NCBI GenBank assembly: GCA_025084515.1
Contig: JAJAGP010000552.1
Span: 297,501 to 361,500 of the forward strand
Source of the DNA: Ancistrus triradiatus
Lineage: Eukaryota; Chordata; Actinopteri; Siluriformes; Loricariidae
DNA length: 64,000 bases
Reading direction: 5' to 3'
In this document: piece after piece, positions 32,300 to 43,402 of the stretch
Position numbering within the stretch: position 1 is the stretch's first letter
How the letters are laid out: the number at the start of each line of letters is the position of its first letter
Notes under the pieces: generated by a model
What the model was told of the DNA's origin: nothing
Databases searched by the model: none
The model's input: only the letters and a program-made list of their open reading frames with translations
Made by a program: the position numbers and the translations under genes

Positions 32300-32860
32300 A
32301 TAGCTTTTTGAAATCCTGCATATGTGGAAGCGTATTATAAAATAGAATAATAGTTCAATTCTATAAACCTTAGTTCTGGATAAATATGTAAGTTTAATTT
32401 GGAGTGAAGAGTTTTCTATTATGTTGCTAGGCAACTTAAGCTACCTCTGAGGCACAGACAATGTTAGACATCTGGGCTCTTGAAGAAAAAGCTGCTGGGT
32501 GTGCTTATGCTAATGAGATTAGCTCCACCAATTTTGCTGGGTTTTTTTTTTAAGCAAACACTGAAAAATGAATTACTGACATCAAATCCTTAGCATTAGT
32601 ATTGTGTGAAAAATACTTTTTTTTTTTTTTTTTTTTTCTTAGCCGTGTGGTTTAGGCTGTTAAAAAGGACAGCAATTTTAATAAATTCCATAATGACCTC
32701 CATGGAAACTACATTTCATCCATTCACATTCTGCTTCCACATGAAATAGTACAGTTAAATCCATGCTAAGGTTTGGTTACCTTCCATAATCACCTCAATT
32801 TGTTTGAAAAGTAAGTGCACATAGGGGGGGGGGATTTATCTATATAGTATTTATCTATAT
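32300..32860. other. intergenic stretch, no gene seen
   Basis: Holds a T21 run at about 32617-32637 and a G8 run near 32825. Nothing else recognised. Confidence 0.6.
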
Positions 32861-32994
32861 AGTCTTACAATCCAAGCAATTGTGGATTAAGGGAATTGCT
32901 TAAGGACCCAACAGTGACAGTGACCCAAAGGTGGAATTTGAACCCTGGGCCTTCTGGTCCATAGACCAGTATGTTATCCGCTAGGCTACCATTG
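32861..32994 (-). mobile_element. tRNA-derived SINE, copy 4 (diverged)
   Basis: Minus-strand fragment: CTTACAATCCAAGCAATTGT, GACCCAACAGTGACAG, GGAATTTGAACCC, CCGCTAGGCTACCA. The L2-type tail is missing. Confidence 0.8.
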
Positions 32995-33633
32995 TCACTG
33001 TAATAAAAAACTAATAAAATATTAATAAAAAAATTTAGCTGACAAATAAACTTATTTATACTTATAATATACTTTTGTCAAGAAAATTAAGAAAACCACC
33101 CACACAGGAAAGGTTGCTAATTTTTAATGTATGTCTGGGGTTGCAGGATTTGACCCCTATGGCTAACCAGTTATAGACAAGGAACCAGATGCTGCTACCA
33201 GTCACCCATTTAAAAGGGTTTATACCGCATAGTAAATTAGCTGAAGTGTGAGAAAGAAACATTTCTCCAAAAGCAGCACTGAAAACTATTTTACATGATT
33301 TTATGTCTCAAACTTACCAAACTCGTTAGAAACATATTATTAGTATGGTTTGCCAGATTCAAGTGGTGTGGTTTGAGGTTCTGTTTACAGCATACGAAAG
33401 AAGAAAGTGGATAATGCATGTGTCAAACTGAAGCTCTGCTGAGTTGAGCACTGACACTGAAGCAGATGAAGACTGCTGGAGATGCTGAGTTAAGATAAAA
33501 ATGAGTTTAAACAGAAAAGTGTAAAAGTTTTACTGAAACTGGTTTTTTAACTTTTGGAAGCATATTGCTACCCTGCAAAATAACATTTTAAAAATCCAAT
33601 TCAGCAGGTCGTTATTAGGAGATATTACATGTG
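32995..33633. other. intergenic stretch, no gene seen
   Basis: No repeat or gene recognised. Confidence 0.55.
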
Positions 33634-35346
33634 CAACCCCTGGCAAAAAGTATGGAATCACCAGTCTTGGATGAGCACTCATTCAGACATTTCATTCTGT
33701 AAAACAAACTCAGATCAAAAACATGATACAATAATAAGGTCATTCCAAAGTGCAACTTGTTGGCTTTCAGGAACACTCAAAAAATGAAGAGAAAACATTG
33801 TGGAAGTCAGTGAATGTTACTTTCATTGACCAAGCACAGGGAAAAAAATATGGAATCACTCAATTCTGAGGAAAAAAGTATGGAATCATGAAAAACAGAT
33901 AAACAAAAGACCATTCAAAATACATCACTAGTATTTAGTTGCACCACCTTTGGCTTTTATAACGGCTTTCAGTCTCTGAGGCATGGACTTGATAAGTGAC
34001 AAACAGTATTATGCATCAATCTGGTGCCAACTCTCTTTGATAGCAGTTGCCAGATCAGCTTTGCAGGTTGGAGCCTTCTTGTGAACCATTTTTTACAATT
34101 TCCACCACAGGTTTTCAATTGGGTTGAGATCTGGACTATTTGCAGGCCATGACATCGGCTGAATGTGTCTTTCTCCAAGGAATGCCTTCACTGTTTTTGT
34201 CCTATGGCACGATGCATTGTCATCTTGGAAAATTATTTCATCACCTCCAAACAGCTGTTCAACTGAAGGGATGAGAAAACTGTCCAAAATCTCAATGTAA
34301 ACTTGTGCATCGATAGAAGAATTAACCACAGTCATCTCCCCAGTGCCTTTGCCTGACATGCAGCCCCATATCATCATATTTCTTCAGGCAGGCCTCTTCA
34401 TAAATCTCACTGGAACAGCACCAAAAAAAAGTTCCAGCATCATCACCTTGTCCAATGCAGATTCTTGACTTATCACTGAAGATAACGTTCATCCAGTCAT
34501 CCACAGTCCATGATTGCCTCTAGTTAGCCCATTGCAGTCTTGTTCTTTTATATTTAGGTGTAAATGATGGTTTTCTTTTAGCTTTCCTGTATTGACATCC
34601 CATTTCCTTTAGGCGATTTCTAACGGTTCGGTCACATACATTGGCTCCAGCTTCCTCCCATTTATGCTTCATCTGTGTAGTTGTACTTTTTCGGTTTTCA
34701 AGACAAATGGCCCTTAAGTTGTTTGTCTTGACGCTTTGATGTCTTTCTTGGTCTACCAGTACGCTTGGCTTTAACAACCATTCCATGCTGTTTGTATTTG
34801 GTCCATATCTTGGATACAGCTGACTGTGAACAGCCCACATCTTTAGCAACCATGCATGAAGAGTTACCTTCTTCAAGAAGTTTCACAATCCTCTCTTTTG
34901 TTTCAAGAGACATTTCTCTTGTTTTGGAGCCATGGGTCTTGCCACTCCACTTCGTCCAGCAGCCCTCCAAGGTGTCATGACTGCAGGTGTTTTTAACTGC
35001 AGACTAACGAGCAGATCTACTCTGAGGCAGGTGTCCATTTAGGGAAAGGAAATTGACTGGGTGTGTCCTTATTTTCTACCTCCAATTTGAGTGATTCCAT
35101 ACTTTTTTCTCCGAATTGACGGATTCCATATTTTTTTCCCTGTGCTTGGTCAATAAAAGTAACATTCACTGACTTCCACAATGTTTTCTCTTCATTTCTT
35201 TGAGTGTTCCTGAAAGCCAACAAGTTGCACTTTGGAATGACCTTCTTATTGTATCATGTTTTTGATCTGAGTTTGTTTTACAGAATGAAATGTCTGAATG
35301 AGTGCTCATCCAAGACTGGTGATTCCATACTTTTTGCCAGGGGTTG
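33634..35346 (-). mobile_element. Tc1-like element, lineage D, with long IR/DR ends (about 1.7 kb)
   Basis: Both ends are visible: CAACCCCTGGCAAAAAGTAT at the left and its inverse at the right. The inverted repeats extend about 220 bp with few differences and contain repeated AAAAAGTATGGAATCA-type words, so this is an IR/DR arrangement like that of Sleeping Beauty-type Tc1 elements. TA follows the right end (35347-35348); the left flank is TG (33632-33633), probably a mutated TA. The transposase is on the minus strand. Confidence 0.92.
33927..34970 (-). pseudogene. Tc1-D transposase pseudogene
   Basis: Read on the minus strand: N-terminal HTH MSLETKERIVKLLEEGNSSC, VAKDVGCSQSAVSKIWTKYK, then the GRPRK hook (TGRPRKTSKR) typical of Tc1 between the two HTHs. 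Then TVRNRLKEMGCQYRKAKRKP and QSWTVDDWMNVIFSDKS with the first Asp, MIWGCMSGKGTGEMTVVNSS, IIFQDDNASCHRTKTVK with the second Asp, and SPDLNPIENLW with the Glu. The end reads KGGATKY. All catalytic residues are present, but frameshifts (about four) and at least one stop break the frame. Confidence 0.9.
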
Positions 35347-35348
35347 TA

Positions 35349-35831
35349 TGTCGTTTTGGACATTAGAGCCTGGGGTTACTACGAGTCAGCTCCTCTTAAT
35401 CATGATGTCATGAGTAGTGCAGTTGGCAGGATTAACTCTGAGAGAAGGATAGATGGATCATTTTATTTAACGGGATATTTACGCATTTATTGGCGCAGTG
35501 GCAGCAACACAAAAGCAGAAGGAATTTAAGAGAAATTGGAAATATAGTAAATATCAAAGTATAAATCAAAGTATGTAAAATGCATGAAAGTCTAAAAATG
35601 TAAGATGTGTCCAACAGGCATTCTAGGAATTATTTCTAATGCACAGTTCTGTCCTGCTGTGGTGATAAACTGTTATGCTGTTGGTAAAGCTGACCTCTTG
35701 TACCATCCTGTACGTTCCTGGATCAATATTTTCAATTAATTTAAATTTGCAACGTTGTCAGTTTTAACCTTGATGTGGAAGCCAACATGTGGCTATTGTA
35801 GACCAGAATTAAACTGAAAATAAAGATGTAC
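35349..35831. other. intergenic stretch, no gene seen
   Basis: Nothing recognised. Confidence 0.55.
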
Positions 35832-36269
35832 CAGGGGCATCGTCAGACGGCACGGGCACAAGGACAATGTTGCTTTGCCCCACCAAAATCACAGCAGTAA
35901 AAAGTCAAATTGATCCTGGATTGCTGAGCAGAACTGGAGGACGTGAAATGCAATTTCACTACAGGCCCTACATTTCCCATAATGCCCCAGCAACTTTCTA
36001 AAAGCTTGTGCGGCTAACGCTTTCAGTCAGAGCCAATTTTTAGGCTTTTCGCATGGAGTAATGAACATTTGCAGATATTTAAAAGAAAGTCAACCACTCT
36101 GGCAGACTAAAGCCCACTTTAGTGTTAAATAACGTAAACGATTTAGTGTTTGTCGGACTTATTATTAATGCATAGTTGTGCCTCTACGACTGACTGGCAA
36201 GCAGAGGGGCACATCTGTGCCCTTCTAAATTCTGTGTACCTCAGTACAGGTATTTTAGAAATGCCCCTG
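35832..36269. mobile_element. non-autonomous TIR element (CAGGGGC ends), copy 2
   Basis: Starts CAGGGGCATCGTCAGACGG and ends TTTTAGAAATGCCCCTG. The interior GAGGGGCACATCTGTGCCC matches the copy in the robo2 intron at 10764. Flanking 8-mers do not match each other. Confidence 0.5.
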
Positions 36270-36947
36270 GGTTTTACTATGAACTATTTCATGTATTGAT
36301 CCAGGTTAATATTCAGCATCTTTTATAATACACTGTACATTTGGGTGCACCTGTCTCTGTTTTCCAAGAAAGTGGAAAAGGGGGTCGCTGAACCCATCAA
36401 AAAATCACCAAAAACACTCACTTCTGTTGACCAGTTTATCAAAATAGCAGAGCATTCTTGTGCGTTAGAGAATATTTCTAGAATATACCTGTTTTATTTA
36501 CACTTTTTTTGCATTTTATATACACTGATGCTTTATAAGTTTAATATTTACTTCTACATTTCTATTTCTCTTCCTTCTAATTCTTTTGTGCTGCTTCTTT
36601 AATCTGTTTCTTTAATCAGTGAATATTGCTGGGATTAATAAAGTGATCCATCTATCTAACCTCCTCTCAGTTAATCCTCCAATTATACCACTATAAAACG
36701 TGACATCATGATTAGGAGATTAATAGTAATGTTTAAATCTGAAGCTGAATGAACACAAATGGACTTTTGTTATGCTCATTTTACAACAGTTAGTTGTAGC
36801 TGGTACTGCAATGTAAAAACATACTTCATTTTATACACTAATTTACTAGTATATACTTTATAATTTAATGTAAAATACTGACATTTCCAACAAGTCATAC
36901 AGCTTATCCCCTCTCACCCTAATATTTAAATATCCAGTGAAATTTCA
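36270..36947. other. intergenic stretch, no gene seen
   Basis: AT-rich, no feature recognised. Confidence 0.55.
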
Positions 36948-37300
36948 CAAGCGGTGGCCAAGTCTGTCACGTCACAGTGAGAAGGTCTTGGATTCAATCT
37001 CTAGGTGAAGCGTTCTGGGTCCTTTCAGTGTGGAGTTACACAGTGACTTTCTGTGTGGAGGCATGTTCTTCCCATGTCCGTGTGGTTTACTCGGAGTCCT
37101 CCAGTTTCCTCCCACCGTGTTAGGTTAATTGGTGTCTCTAAAGTGACCCTAATGTGTGAGTGTGCAAATGAGTGTCTGTGGATGTGCCCTATGATGGATT
37201 GGCTCCCTGTCTAGGGTTGTTCCTGCCTTGCACCCTCTGCCACTAGGTAGGCTCCGGCTCGTTCGTGACTTTGTAAAGGATTAAGTGGATAAGAAAGTGA
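36948..37300 (+). mobile_element. SINE type 2, copy
   Basis: GCGGTGGCCAAG head, GATTCAATCTC (B-box position), CTCCAGTTTCCTCCCACCGT, CCCTATGATGGATTGGCTCC, end GGATAAGAAAGTGAATTAA, followed by (AATT)n. Confidence 0.85.
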
Positions 37301-37410
37301 ATTAATTACTTAATTAATTAATTAATTGTATGTCACAAGTTGCATGGACCGATTTTGTGTTGAATCAAAAAAGGAGAAAGTGTCCTTTATTTTTGTCTGG
37401 ATAAAATAAG

Positions 37411-37476
37411 GGGTGACTTGGTGGGCTTCACCGTGAGAAGGTTCTGAGTTCAATCCCAGGTGAACAGGTCTGGGTT
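37411..37476 (+). mobile_element. SINE type 2, head fragment
   Basis: GGTGACTTGGTGGGCTTCAC and GAGTTCAATCCCAGGTG only. Confidence 0.65.
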
Positions 37477-37582
37477 CTAAGTTAAATGTATCATGAACTG
37501 GGGAGTTTAACGAGTGTATGATATCATAGTGGAGCCTATGATAAGTAATAAGTAAGTTCATGTATAAAACACTTACATTAAT

Positions 37583-37915
37583 CTACAGCTGGCCAAAATT
37601 ATTAACATAAAGGTTGATAATAAAGTGTTGAAAAATCTCATGCCATTTTAGTCAGTAATGGATTGAAAGTGAAAAGTAAAAACACTTACTTTCTTGGTGA
37701 ACTCTGGGCACTGGCATAGCTGCTATTGCTAACTGCAGTACTGTAGATGTAAAAATAAAGAAATAGCTGAGATCTTCACTGAGCACCGGCTATTGTGAAT
37801 CTGAACTGCTGAATCACTGTGTACTGACTCATGAATCATGAATCGAGTTTCAGCTGAAAAGAGTCGAGGGGCTCGACTCACAAGTTCAAGCAAGTGCAAG
37901 CAAATGACAAGAACC
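37583..37915. repeat. repeat L, internal fragment
   Basis: GGCCAAAATTATTAACA, GGATTGAAAGTGAAAAGTAA, GGTGAACTCTGGGCACTG and CTGTAGATGTAAAAA match the interior of the element at 57145-57781. Neither terminus is present. Confidence 0.7.
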
Positions 37916-38211
37916 AAGACAAATGTTTTGTGGTCAAAATGTTTGTCTAAAACAAAAGGTTTTATATTAAATAGATTTTATGAAGCCACCATCCCAACAT
38001 TGTGCTAACAAACAGAATTGCATAGTTTCACAATGTGTGCAAGAGTGATTGCAAGGTGAGTGCATGTGCCAGAAGTACTATGCATTATCCTCAAAACCTG
38101 CTTTTTTATTTTTAACACCTGAGATTATCATTTACATTGTGCCAAGGTAGAATGGATACCAAGAGACCCATTTGGAAGAAATAATTCGTTTTGTATTAAT
38201 TAGTAATATGG

Positions 38212-38340
38212 CAAAAAAGCTGAACTAAGCAAAGAAAAATGTCAGTCCATAATTACTTTAAGAATTGATGGCCAATCATTTAGGAAAATGGCAGCAGTTC
38301 TGGAAGTTTCAACAAGTGCAGTGGCCAAAACCATCACCTG
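38212..38340 (+). pseudogene. Tc1-like HTH fragment, lineage I
   Basis: The plus strand reads AELSKEKCQSIITLRIDGQS, then FRKMAAVLEVSTSAVAKTIT, a Tc1 N-terminal helix-turn-helix. The preceding ATG is one base out of frame. No catalytic part follows. Confidence 0.7.
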
Positions 38341-38445
38341 TTTGCTCTGACCCAGTCATCTAGCCATAACAATCTGGCCCACGGCATAATCGCTCTGATC
38401 TTAACTGCTGGCCATTTGTTCCTCATTCAACATGTTGACTATAAG

Positions 38446-38510
38446 AATGTCAAGGTGTGGGATATCTAGTTTGTTTGCTTACCACATAAGATATCCCAGA
38501 CCTTGACATT
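38446..38510. repeat. 22-bp inverted repeat, 21-nt loop
   Basis: Arms AATGTCAAGGTGTGGGATAT.. (38446-38467) and its inverse (38489-38510) differ at one position. A short hairpin beside the lineage I Tc1 fragment; it may be part of that element. Confidence 0.8.
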
Positions 38511-38820
38511 TGACAACTGAGATCTGATAATCGGTGTTATTTGAACTGCGATTTGTCATAAGGTTTGTGCCCATCAGTGTGTGTTTGTGTTGTAGAAGCA
38601 TTGCACAATGTAAAGCATAAGAGCGAGCAGTGTCTGACACACTTGGATCACAATGAATAATAGCCATATGCCACAAACTCCCAGGGTCTGTTTGGGATTG
38701 TTTCTAAGCTAGCTCACAAGAAAGACTGCCAATGTGACTATACACTTTCTGTTTTACCAAAATGTTTGTGTATAAGTACACATGTAATTTATAAGAAATT
38801 CTATACCCCATTCTGTTTTA
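38511..38820. other. intergenic stretch, no gene seen
   Basis: Nothing recognised. Confidence 0.55.
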
Positions 38821-39050
38821 CAACCCCAAATCAGAAAAGTAGGGACTATAGAAAACGCAAATAAAAATGACTTTGACTTTTGTTTCATTAGGGAGAGTGT
38901 ACTGAAGATATTTAATTTTTTGTCTGGTAGGTTTTATTTCGTTTGTTAATATACATCCATTCCTGAGTTTCACGCCTGCAACACATTCCAAAAAGTTGGA
39001 ATGGTAAAACATTTACCACTTTGCAGGTTAAACTAGCAAAATATGAAAGA
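38821..39050. repeat. ACAACCCC-type teleost repeat, fragment
   Basis: Starts ACAACCCCAAATCAGAAAAG and contains CCTGCAACACATTCCAAAAA and GTTGGAATGG. The ACAACCCC...AAAAGTTGGGAC architecture is common in fish genomes; the class is not clear to me. Confidence 0.55.
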
Positions 39051-39906
39051 TTTCAAATAAACTGTAGTACAGTACTTACATTTTAATTGACTGAAAGATA
39101 TATTTTTTTCAAAATAATAGTATTACAATTGAATGTGAAGCCAGTTTTTCAGAACATTATACAGTTTTTGTACATTATACAGTACACAATATACAATATA
39201 CAATAACCTTATACAAATTTACAATAAGACTATAAAACTACTGTTACTTGCCTGATATTTCATTATGATGCTGGACTCTACAATCAGGACCTACTGTGTG
39301 TTTATTGTCTTGCACTGCAATTTGTTGTTATTTCTTTCATTTGGTGTCTTGTACACTGCTGTCATTTGCACTTATTTAGTTCTCCATAGTGTCCCAGTAT
39401 TATCCCATTCTTACATGTGTATGGGTTGACAAAGTGGGATCTACCATACTGGTTGTACCCATTGAATTCTCTCACAATGATCTGTGATGTTCAAAAATGT
39501 TGGACACACAGACTGGTAATGATAAGCAAAAAGCTGTCTCGCACTGCCGTCTTGGCAAACAATAACTGTGACTATAAATTCTGATTCTGGTACTTCGATG
39601 GCAGCTCAGCAGGTGCTTTCCACCAACATTGGCAAACAGGAAAGCTCAACATAGAAAATGTCACCTCTGTTCCTGTCCGTGCCTGTCCATCTGCTCAGTG
39701 AATAATAGCCTTCCGGTATTGCCAAAAATGTGTTTACTGCTTCGTACAGTACTTTGTCAATGTCAGATGTTGTTTCTACTTTTGGAGGTTTACTTGCTTT
39801 TTGATTGTAACCGGTGTTATTCTGTCTGTTATATTTTGCCATTCTGACTGTTCTGGTATGTGTCATCCTTTCATTGATGTTGTTTAGCTTTATTAATACT
39901 GTCATT
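39051..39906. other. intergenic stretch, no gene seen
   Basis: AT-rich with TATACA-type runs at 39160-39215. Nothing else recognised. Confidence 0.55.
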
Positions 39907-39908
39907 TA

Positions 39909-40218
39909 GAAGGTCCTGGGTTCGATCCAAGGTGGAGCGGTCGGGGTCTTTTTTGGTCTGGAATCTGCATGCCCTCCCTGTGTCCACGTGGGTTTACTCT
40001 GGGTGCTCCAGTTTCCTCCCACAGTCCAAAGACATGCTTTAGGTTAAGTTATTACACCTTTTGGTGACCTTTTTTTTGTGTGAGTGTGTAAATGAGTGGA
40101 TAAGTGTATGTGCCCTACGATGGATTGGCACCCTGTCAAGGGTTGTTACTGACTTGCCCTAGGCACCAGTTCTCCCGCAACCCTGTTCAGTTTCAAGCAG
40201 ATAAGAAAGTGAGGAATG
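39909..40218 (+). mobile_element. SINE type 2, copy lacking its A box
   Basis: Begins at AAGGTCCTGGGTTCGATCC (B box), then CTCCAGTTTCCTCCCACAGT, CCTACGATGGATTGGCACCC and the end AAGCAGATAAGAAAGTGAGG. Confidence 0.85.
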
Positions 40219-40665
40219 TATGAATGAAGACTGTATTTTTCCAATTAATTGTGTTTACTCTATGGTGCCTATAGAAAGTCATGCCCTGTTAAAATCATAA
40301 ACTTAAAATGCTAATTATATATCATGTTTCCCAGCTGAACTGACACTAAAACCCAAAAATTTATGTGACATAACATGAACATCTATTGATCAGTTATTAA
40401 AATTGGTTTGGACAAATGATCAGCTCTTTCAAGGAAGAGATTTTAATCTTGATAATAGGGGTGGACAATATGACGATTTTATACCACTAACAATTAAAAC
40501 TCCATGATCTGCGTTAACAGAGAAATTGAGAGAGCTGTCATACTAATCACGTTTGCTTACTGTTTGCTGGCACAGCTCACGGTTTCCCTGACACAATTAA
40601 ACCAACAGACTGACATGTCTGGTGACAACAGCAAACGTGATCAACCCTGTAAAACAGTGAGTGCT

Positions 40666-41273
40666 TTTACATGCACTTAATAATCCGATAACTGCAGAAA
40701 ATCAGATTTTGTCAGTAATCCTATCAACGAGTATACACGCACTTCAGTAATCAGATAATGGGAAACCTCCGGGTTTACATGCCTCGGGCAGTAATCGAAT
40801 TTGTCCTTTGCAACCAGACAATAATCTCACAGAAATGTGACATGGACTTTAATATTAAATAATACAATTCTTCATTTTCTCCACTGAGAGTCTCCACAAA
40901 GTGTTTGATTGCTCTTTTGCTGCCTTTAATTCCGTGGCGCTTTTAATTCCGGGGTTGCCAGATCCGGCTAGAAAAAAACCCACCTAAGGTCAATGGAAAA
41001 AGAGGCAAAATTAACCAAGTCTTTAGAATAAGCGGACCTGGCAACCATGGGGAAGGCTCGCGTACATGCGCAGACTAAAAACACTGATTGAAACTGGGTA
41101 TATAACTGGTATACATGCTATGAGTAATCAGATTACTGGAGTAAAATCCAGCTCGCTTTATCAGATTTCTTACTTTGATTTCTAGATCGGACTATGCTGT
41201 ATACATGACTAATTGAATTTACAGATAACTGAAGGAATTCGACTATGATCAGATTATTAAGTGCATGTATATG
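40666..41273. mobile_element. TIR repeat K, complete copy (about 600 bp)
   Basis: Inverted ends CATGCACTTAATAATCCGA and TCAGATTATTAAGTGCATG. Internal ATCAGATAA / TAATCAGATT words repeat. No coding content. A truncated copy is at 15961-16379. Confidence 0.75.
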
Positions 41274-41298
41274 CTCTCCGTGTTTTTCAGTGTTTTAG

Positions 41299-41450
41299 AG
41301 TTTTCCTTGCTACCAACGCACCTGATCCAACTACTCAGCTCATTAACAAGCCCATTAATGACTTAAAGTGGGTGTGTCTAAACAGGAAAAGCACTAATGT
41401 GCAGAACAGGGGGCTCCAGGACCACGGTTGAGAAACACTGCCCTAAAAGA
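41299..41450. repeat. teleost GGGGCTCCAGGACCA repeat fragment
   Basis: ACCTGATCCAACTACTCAGC, TTAACAAGCCCATTAATGA and GGGGCTCCAGGACCACGGTT with GAGAAACACTGCCCT form a common fish repeat end. Confidence 0.55.
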
Positions 41451-41686
41451 ATGCACTGCAGAGGAAACACTGAAAGCCTGATAGCTCATGGACACAGGTC
41501 AGTGAACCAGCTTGGCAGCTGAATCAGCTCTGAATCAATCAACAATAACAAAGGCATTTGAAACACATCACTAATGCCATATTTTTCCTGGTCAAGGATA
41601 TGATTCCCAACAAAAAAGTCACAATTCCTGTATGTACACACAATATAAAGAGACAATTTCTTTTGCCACCAATGGTGATTGTTATA

Positions 41687-43064
41687 CTGGTCCTTCTCAA
41701 AAAATTAGCATATATGTGATAAAGTTAATTCTTTTCCGTATGTAATGATAAAAATTAAACTTTCATATATTTTAGATCATTGCACACCAACTGAAATATT
41801 TCAAGTCTTTTATTGTTTTAATACTGATGATTTTGGCATACAGACTTCATCTCACAAAATTAGCATATTTCATCCGACCAATAAAAGAAAAGTGTTTTTA
41901 ATACAAAAAAAAAGTCAACCTTCAGATTATTATGTTCAGTTATGCACTCAATACTTGGACGGAAATCCTTTTGCAGAAATGACTGCTTCAATGCGGCGTG
42001 GCATGGAGGCAATCAGCCTGTGGCACTGCTGAGGTGTTATGGAGGCCCAGAGATGCTTTGATAGCGGCCTTAAGCTCATCCAGAGTGTTGGGTCTTGCAT
42101 CTCTCAACTTTCTCTTCACAATATCCCACAGATTCTCTATCGGGTTCAGGTCAAGAGAGTTGGCAGCCAATTGAGCACAGTAATACCATGGTCAGTAAAC
42201 CATTTACCAGTGGTTTTGGCACTGTGAGCAGGTGCCAGGTCGTGCTGAAAAATGAACTCTTCATCTCCATAAAGCTCTTCAGCAGATGGAAGCACTTCCT
42301 CCGGACTCTGGCACCTTTATTTCCAAATGACATGCAAAATTTGCTTTCATCCGGAAAAAGTACTTTGGACCACTGAGCAACAGTCCAGTGCTGCTTCTCT
42401 GTAGCCCAGGTCAGGCGCTTCTGTCGCTGTTTTCTGGTTCAAAAAGTGGCTTGACCTGGGGAATGCGGCACCTGTAGCCCATTTCCTGCACACGCCTGTG
42501 CACGGTGGCTCTGGAATCGGCCCTTCTCCACAATCCTCCACAGGGTCCGGTCACCTCTTCTCGTTGTGCAGTGTTTTCTGCCACACTTTTTCCTTCCCAC
42601 AGACTTCCCCTGAGGTGCCTTGATACAGCACACTGGGAACAGCCTATTCGTTCAGAAATTTCTTTCTGTGTCTTACCTTCTTGCTTGAGGTGTCAATGAT
42701 GGCCTTCTGGACAGCAGTCAGGTCGGCAGTCTTACCCATGATTGCGGTTTTGAGTAATGAACCAGGCTGGGAGTTTTTCAAAAGCCTCAGGATCTTTTGC
42801 AGGTGTTTAGAGTTAATTCGTTGATTCAGATGATTAGGTTAATGGCTCGTTTAGAGAACCTTTTCATGATATGCTAATTTTTGTGAGAATTTTGGGTTTT
42901 CATGAGCTGTATGCCAAAATCATCAGTATTAAAACAATAAAAGACTTGAAATATTTCAGTTGGTGTGCAATGAATCTAAAATATATGAAAGTTTAATTTT
43001 TATCATTACATTACGGAAAAGAATTAACTATATCACAATATGCTAATTTTTTGAGAAGGACCAG
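41687..43064 (-). mobile_element. Tc1-like element, lineage E (1378 bp), TA-flanked
   Basis: Ends CTGGTCCTTCTCAAAAAATT and its inverse. The inverted repeats are about 200 bp long and carry an internal repeat of the terminus (CACAAAATTAGCATATTTCA), another IR/DR arrangement. TA flanks both sides (41685-41686 and 43065-43066). The two TIRs match well, so the copy is fairly young. Confidence 0.93.
41948..42739 (-). pseudogene. Tc1-E transposase pseudogene
   Basis: ATG at 42739 starts MGKTADLTAVQKAIIDT, then ISERIGCSQCAVS (HTH). A long frameshifted linker follows. PDESKFCMSFGNKG carries the first catalytic Asp, FFQHDLAPAHSAKTT the second, and SLDLNPIENLWDIVKRKLRD the Glu, ending near SKY at a TGA (41948-41950). 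I see at least four frame changes. Confidence 0.88.
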
Positions 43065-43402
43065 TATATTATAGCTGCACACTTAGAATATGATGGTGAT
43101 ATTAAAACCAGTGAAACTTTACACTTTAATTGAAGTGAGCTTTAAAATGTGTATCTAAAATGTACTGCTAAACTAAGTGCTCTGTTATTTATGTTCTTTT
43201 ATTGGACTATATTTTTATTAACAGAGAAATTAGATTACTCTGTTCACATGTAAATTAATTTAAAAAACCAACATGCTGGGGGGACTTGATAAAAAAATCG
43301 TGGCTTGTGATGCACAAATCACAATCAAAAATCATTCATCACGAACCTGTCTAAAAATACAAAGTGATATATTTTTGCCAAATTACTCACCACTACAACC
43401 AG

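Larger units (their letters stand above)
40455..43402. repeat. outer repeat split by nested insertions
   Basis: The left part GGGGTGGACAATATGACGAT and the right part (GTGATATATTTTTGCCAAAT, then ACTCACCACTAC) look like the two ends of one known teleost repeat type (gene-free, ..TGGGCGATATGACGAT..). Repeat K, a third repeat and Tc1-E lie between them. The joining of the two halves is inference. Confidence 0.4.
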
